A DNA stretch of 64,000 nucleotides from Magnetococcales bacterium (GTDB taxonomy: Bacteria > Pseudomonadota > Magnetococcia > Magnetococcales > Magnetaquicoccaceae): NCBI GenBank assembly GCA_015231915.1, contig JADGAR010000003.1, positions 43,002 to 107,001 of the forward strand. Reading direction: 5' to 3'. The translations under genes and the position numbers were made by a program. Below the pieces are notes generated by a model. It was not told the DNA's origin. It saw nothing but the letters and a program-made list of their open reading frames with translations, and ran no database searches. Within the stretch, counting starts at the first letter, position 1, and each line of letters begins with the position of its first letter. Below are positions 60,941-64,000 of this stretch, piece by piece.

Positions 60941-63004
60941 ATGAGTTTCGATCTCTTCCAGGACGAAAATGCTGCCAGGGTCGCTGCCGCCGCCCTGCTG
61001 GAACGCACGGACGCGACCCCGGAAGAACTGCGCACCGGGTTGGGTGACCTGCTGGCAGGATACGAAAAACTCTTCAAGGGGATGCAAAAGCTGATGCGGT
61101 TGAGCGACCGCAGCGAAGAGAAGGTCAAACAGGCCAACACCCGCATTCGCCAGCAGCAGGAGGAACTGACCACCGCACACGCGCAGCTGTCCAAACACGC
61201 CGAAATCCTGGAAGAGACGGTGCGGGAACGCACGCGCGATCTGGTGCGCAGCCAGGAAAAACTGGAAAAACTGGTCGATCTGGGGATCTCCCTGGCGGCG
61301 GAACGGGATATCGACACCCTTCTGGAAAACATCCTGCTGGGGGGCAAGGCCCTGACCCATGCCGATGCCGGCACCCTCTATCTGCGCAGCAAGGATGATT
61401 TTCTCAAATTCACCATCGTGCGCACCGACTCCCTGGGCATTGCCATGGGCGGGCAAGGGAAAAAACCGATTTTCATGCCCGCCGTTCCCATGTGGAAAGC
61501 GGATGGCACCCCCAATCACCAGAACATCGCCGCCCATGTGGCGTTGACCGGCATGGCCGTGCGGATCGATGATGCCTATGATTCGACCAGCTTCGACTTT
61601 TCCGGGGTACGTCAATTCGACAAAGGGACCGGCTATCGTTCGCAATCGTTTCTCACCGTACCCCTGAAACCGCGCCAGGGGCGGGTGATCGGCGTCATGC
61701 AACTGATCAACGCCACCGATCCGGCCACCGGCCAGGTGATTCCCTTCGAACCGGAGGTGGTCACCTTCGTGGAGGCCCTGGCCGCGCAAGCCGCCATGAC
61801 GTTGGACAACCAAATCCTGTTGCAGGCCCAGAAGGATCTCTTCGATTCCTTCATCCGGTTGATCGCCGCCGCCATCGACGCCAAATCGCCCTATACCGGC
61901 GGCCATTGCGAACGGGTGCCGGAGCTGGCCCGTCTGCTGGCCCTGGCGGTTTGCGAGACGGATCATCCAGGCTATGCCGACTTTTCCATGAGCGAGGACG
62001 AACATCAGGAGATGCGGATCGCCTCCTGGCTGCACGACTGCGGCAAGGTGACCACGCCGGAATACGTGGTGGACAAGGCCACCAAGCTGGAGGGGATCCA
62101 CAACCGCATCCACGAGGTGCGCATGCGGTTCGAGGTGCTGCATCGCGACGAGGAGATCGCCTGCCTGAAGGCGATGCTGAAAAACGAACAGGCTGCCGAA
62201 GCGCTGCAACTCAAGATGCGGGAACGGCAGGCCGCCTTGCAGGAAGAGTTTGCCTTCATCGCCAAATGCAACGTCGGCGGGGAGTTCATGCGTCCTGCGG
62301 ACCAGGAACGGATCCGGCAACTGGCGCAAAGGACCTGGATGCGTCACTTCGATGACCGGCTGGGCCTCTCCCATGCGGAAATCAAACGCAAGGGCAATGG
62401 CAAGAGCGTGACACCGGCCCCGGAGCCAATGCTGGCCGACAAACCGGAACACATCATCCCCCGGGAACGGGAGACCAGGGAACGGGATGAAACCTTGGGG
62501 ATTCGCATGCCCGCCCCTGAGCACCTCTACAACATGGGCGAGGTCTACAATCTCTGTATCGAACGCGGCACGCTCAACAACGAGGAACGTTACAAGATCA
62601 ACGAGCATGTGGTCCAGACCCTGGCCATGCTGAAAAAACTGCCGTTTCCCGACAACCTGTCCAGGGTGCCGGAGTACGCTGGCGCGCACCACGAGACCAT
62701 CCTGGGCACCGGCTATCCCCGCAAGCTGACACGGGAACAGATGTCGATTCCCGCGCGCATCATGGCGATCGCCGATGTCTTCGAGGCCCTGACCGCCACG
62801 GATCGCCCCTACAAGGAACCCAAAACCCTGAGCCAGGCGATCAAGATCATGAGCTTCATGAAAAAGGATGGCCATATCGATCCGGATCTGTTCGATATCT
62901 TTCTGACGGCAGGGGTGTATCGCACCTACGCCGAGCAGTTTCTGGAGCCGTTCCAGATCGATGGCGTGGAGATCTCCCAGTACGTCACCCCCAGGGAGGG
63001 ATGA
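60941..63004 (+). CDS. GAF and HD-GYP domain protein with a long insertion in the HD-GYP domain
   Basis: This 687-residue cytoplasmic protein has an N-terminal helical region and coiled coil (about 25-115), a GAF domain (about 120-300), then HD-GYP. The metal motifs are GGHCERVPELARL, WLHDCGKVTTPEYV (about residue 362), HHETILGTGYP (GYP about residue 590) and RIMAIADVFEALTATDRPYK. HD and GYP are about 225 residues apart against roughly 65 normally, because of a charged, partly coiled insertion. The expected activity is c-di-GMP hydrolysis. It is the last gene of the Sia-type module and overlaps the Gx gene by ATGA. Confidence 0.9.
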   Translation: MSFDLFQDENAARVAAAALLERTDATPEELRTGLGDLLAGYEKLFKGMQKLMRLSDRSEEKVKQANTRIRQQQEELTTAHAQLSKHAEILEETVRERTRDLVRSQEKLEKLVDLGISLAAERDIDTLLENILLGGKALTHADAGTLYLRSKDDFLKFTIVRTDSLGIAMGGQGKKPIFMPAVPMWKADGTPNHQNIAAHVALTGMAVRIDDAYDSTSFDFSGVRQFDKGTGYRSQSFLTVPLKPRQGRVIGVMQLINATDPATGQVIPFEPEVVTFVEALAAQAAMTLDNQILLQAQKDLFDSFIRLIAAAIDAKSPYTGGHCERVPELARLLALAVCETDHPGYADFSMSEDEHQEMRIASWLHDCGKVTTPEYVVDKATKLEGIHNRIHEVRMRFEVLHRDEEIACLKAMLKNEQAAEALQLKMRERQAALQEEFAFIAKCNVGGEFMRPADQERIRQLAQRTWMRHFDDRLGLSHAEIKRKGNGKSVTPAPEPMLADKPEHIIPRERETRERDETLGIRMPAPEHLYNMGEVYNLCIERGTLNNEERYKINEHVVQTLAMLKKLPFPDNLSRVPEYAGAHHETILGTGYPRKLTREQMSIPARIMAIADVFEALTATDRPYKEPKTLSQAIKIMSFMKKDGHIDPDLFDIFLTAGVYRTYAEQFLEPFQIDGVEISQYVTPREG

Positions 63005-63531
63005 ACGAGGGCGCGACTCGCTTGCGGCGGGATTTGCTGGTGGCCTATCTGGCTGCGGCAGCGCTGGCGGCGCATCTTCTGGAGGCGGTGGCACCGGGTC
63101 CGGGACCGTGGTTCAAGCCGGGTCTGGCGAATGTGTTCGCGTTGGTGGCCTATTTCCGGTTTGGTTGGCGTGCAGCCGTGTCGGTGACGCTGATCCGTGT
63201 GCTGGCGGGATCCATGGTGTTGGGCACGCTGTTTTCACCGACCTTTTTTCTGAGTTTCTGCGGCGCGGTCGGGGCGATGGCGGCCATGGGGCTGGCGGTG
63301 CTGTTGCCCGCGCGGCTGGGACCGGTGGGGGTATCGCTTTTGTCCGCCCTGGCGCACATGCTTGCCCAGACCATCGCCGCCTGGCTGGTGGTCATCGGTC
63401 ATGCCGGCATTCTGGCGACGCTGCCGTTGTTTTTGGCCGGGTCGTGGATTACCGGCATCATGAACGGTTTGCTGACTTTTTTGCTATTGGAACGCTTCGA
63501 CCGCCACCTGCGCCTGCTGAATGGCATGTGA
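63001..63531 (+). CDS. Gx transporter family / heptaprenyl diphosphate synthase component I-like membrane protein
   Basis: This 176-residue protein with about five membrane helices shows FKPGLANVFALVAYFRFGWRAAVSVTLIRVLAGSMVLGTLFSPTFFLSFCGAVGA, the hallmark of this ECF-S-like family (PF07456). In many genomes it neighbours apbE and NusG-II genes, as these lie here 7 kb upstream. A substrate-binding role for a flavin- or quinone-related precursor is possible but unproven. Start in the ATGA overlap with the HD-GYP gene. Confidence 0.85.
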   Translation: MNEGATRLRRDLLVAYLAAAALAAHLLEAVAPGPGPWFKPGLANVFALVAYFRFGWRAAVSVTLIRVLAGSMVLGTLFSPTFFLSFCGAVGAMAAMGLAVLLPARLGPVGVSLLSALAHMLAQTIAAWLVVIGHAGILATLPLFLAGSWITGIMNGLLTFLLLERFDRHLRLLNGM

Positions 63532-63537
63532 CCGACC

Positions 63538-64000
63538 ATGGACGAAGAGCACCCAGAGATCCCGGAACCCTTTGCGCCGATGCCGGCCTCCCGCAGGCCT
63601 CCTTTCACGCTTGCCGTGACGGTCTCTTTGTGTTTGCATCTGCTGATCGCGCTTGCCGTGTCGTTGCGGTGGTTTCCCACCCACGCCCCGCCCCCGCCCA
63701 GCATTCCGGTGCAACTGGTCTTTTTGCCGCCCTCCAAACAGAAGAGCGAAGCGCCCAAGCAGGCGGATGCCGTGGCGGAACAGGATCACCAGGCGACGGC
63801 AGAGCCTGCCGTGAGGGATCTGCCTGCCACTTCGCCCCAGGCCACCAGTGAACCGGTCTCGGTTCCGCCTCCGCCTGAGGCACGGGCCGAACCGCCCCAA
63901 AAACCCGTCCCCCCGCCGCGCCCGGCCCCGGAGAAACCCCCCCCCGCCGCCACCAAGCCGACCGCCCCCCCGGCCGCACCCCCCCCCCCCCCCCCCCCCC
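63538..64000 (+). CDS. TonB/TolA-like energy-transducing protein, N-terminal part
   Basis: The frame opens at ATG 63538, 6 nt after the Gx stop, and runs off the window after 154 codons. It has a short cytoplasmic leader, one membrane helix (about residues 23-43, TLAVTVSLCLHLLIALAVSL) and a long Pro/Ala/Glu/Lys-rich periplasmic stretch (for example PPPPEARAEPPQKPVPPP). This is the architecture of TonB or TolA. The C-terminal domain that would tell them apart is not in the window. Confidence 0.75.
   Translation, partial: MDEEHPEIPEPFAPMPASRRPPFTLAVTVSLCLHLLIALAVSLRWFPTHAPPPPSIPVQLVFLPPSKQKSEAPKQADAVAEQDHQATAEPAVRDLPATSPQATSEPVSVPPPPEARAEPPQKPVPPPRPAPEKPPPAATKPTAPPAAPPPPPPP
63979..64000. repeat. 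Homopolymer C tract at the window end
   Basis: Twenty-two C residues close the window. In the TonB-like frame they read as polyproline. A run this long is also a frequent place for sequence or assembly errors, so the reading frame beyond it should be trusted with caution. Confidence 0.9.

Noticed and set aside
60500..63094. Minus-strand open frame of about 864 codons
   Set aside because: Antisense to siaC and the HD-GYP gene, which both have clear family motifs.
1..64000. CRISPR arrays
   Set aside because: No series of regularly spaced identical short repeats was seen anywhere in the window, although this was judged by eye only.

Overview
The window looks like a chromosomal segment of a GC-rich, Gram-negative, facultatively microaerobic or anaerobic proteobacterium. 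Support comes from lipid A synthesis (LpxD), ubiquinone synthesis (UbiC, UbiA), a TonB/TolA-like protein, an anaerobic-type cobalamin pathway, a split pyruvate:ferredoxin oxidoreductase, a molybdenum formate dehydrogenase, a bacteriohemerythrin and many c-di-GMP and two-component signalling proteins. The mix would suit a deep-branching group such as the Magnetococcia, but no marker gene here fixes the taxonomy; that placement is inference.

Layout. 1-3.8 kb: a broken TPR/glycosyltransferase gene, cbiA, and divergent cbiB-cobC. 3.8-8.4 kb: a palindrome-containing AT-rich gap, a SlmA-like TetR regulator, a Cys-type formate dehydrogenase and an Rpn-family nuclease. 8.4-18.7 kb: a cobalamin riboswitch with its own terminator, followed by an overlapping operon cobM-cbiX-cbiC-cbiD-cobL-cbiL-cbiG-cbiH-cobQ-cobO plus a DsrE-like gene. 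Most junctions are ATGA-type overlaps. 18.6-27.7 kb: comEC, ampG, a degenerate tyrosine recombinase, a DUF2064 transferase, lpxD, a VOC protein, an orphan etfA and a CHAD protein. 28-33.5 kb: PPK2, a cytidylate kinase-like protein, a hybrid histidine kinase-like protein that has lost its phospho-accepting His, and an EAL/YkuI-like protein.

33.6-43 kb is the accessory part. It holds a 1002-residue fusion of an AMP-forming ligase, TPRs and a heptosyltransferase-like domain; an alpha/beta hydrolase; an AT-rich two-gene cassette (a PD-(D/E)XK nuclease-like protein and an unrecognised protein with a possible winged-helix N-terminus); a HigBA toxin-antitoxin pair; and a second EAL/YkuI-like paralogue. 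The two-gene cassette sits between two copies of a 117-bp direct repeat. One copy is the 3' end of the hydrolase gene and the other is a detached, diverged copy beyond the cassette. This is the best candidate for an undescribed, probably defence-related, mobile system. The whole 8-kb block is further flanked by the two EAL paralogues in direct orientation.

43-53.6 kb: split PFOR with a strong promoter, recR, ybaB, tRNA-Pro, a large NIT-domain hybrid kinase, ubiA and ubiC. 53.6-64 kb: rsmE, apbE, a NusG-domain-II protein, then a complete SiaABC-type phosphoswitch: a PP2C phosphatase fused to three periplasmic solute-binding modules, a hemerythrin, a SiaB kinase, a SiaC phosphoprotein and a GAF-HD-GYP phosphodiesterase. 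A Gx-transporter-family gene and a TonB-like gene that runs off the window follow. The Sia module separates genes (apbE, NusG-II and Gx) that commonly neighbour each other elsewhere.
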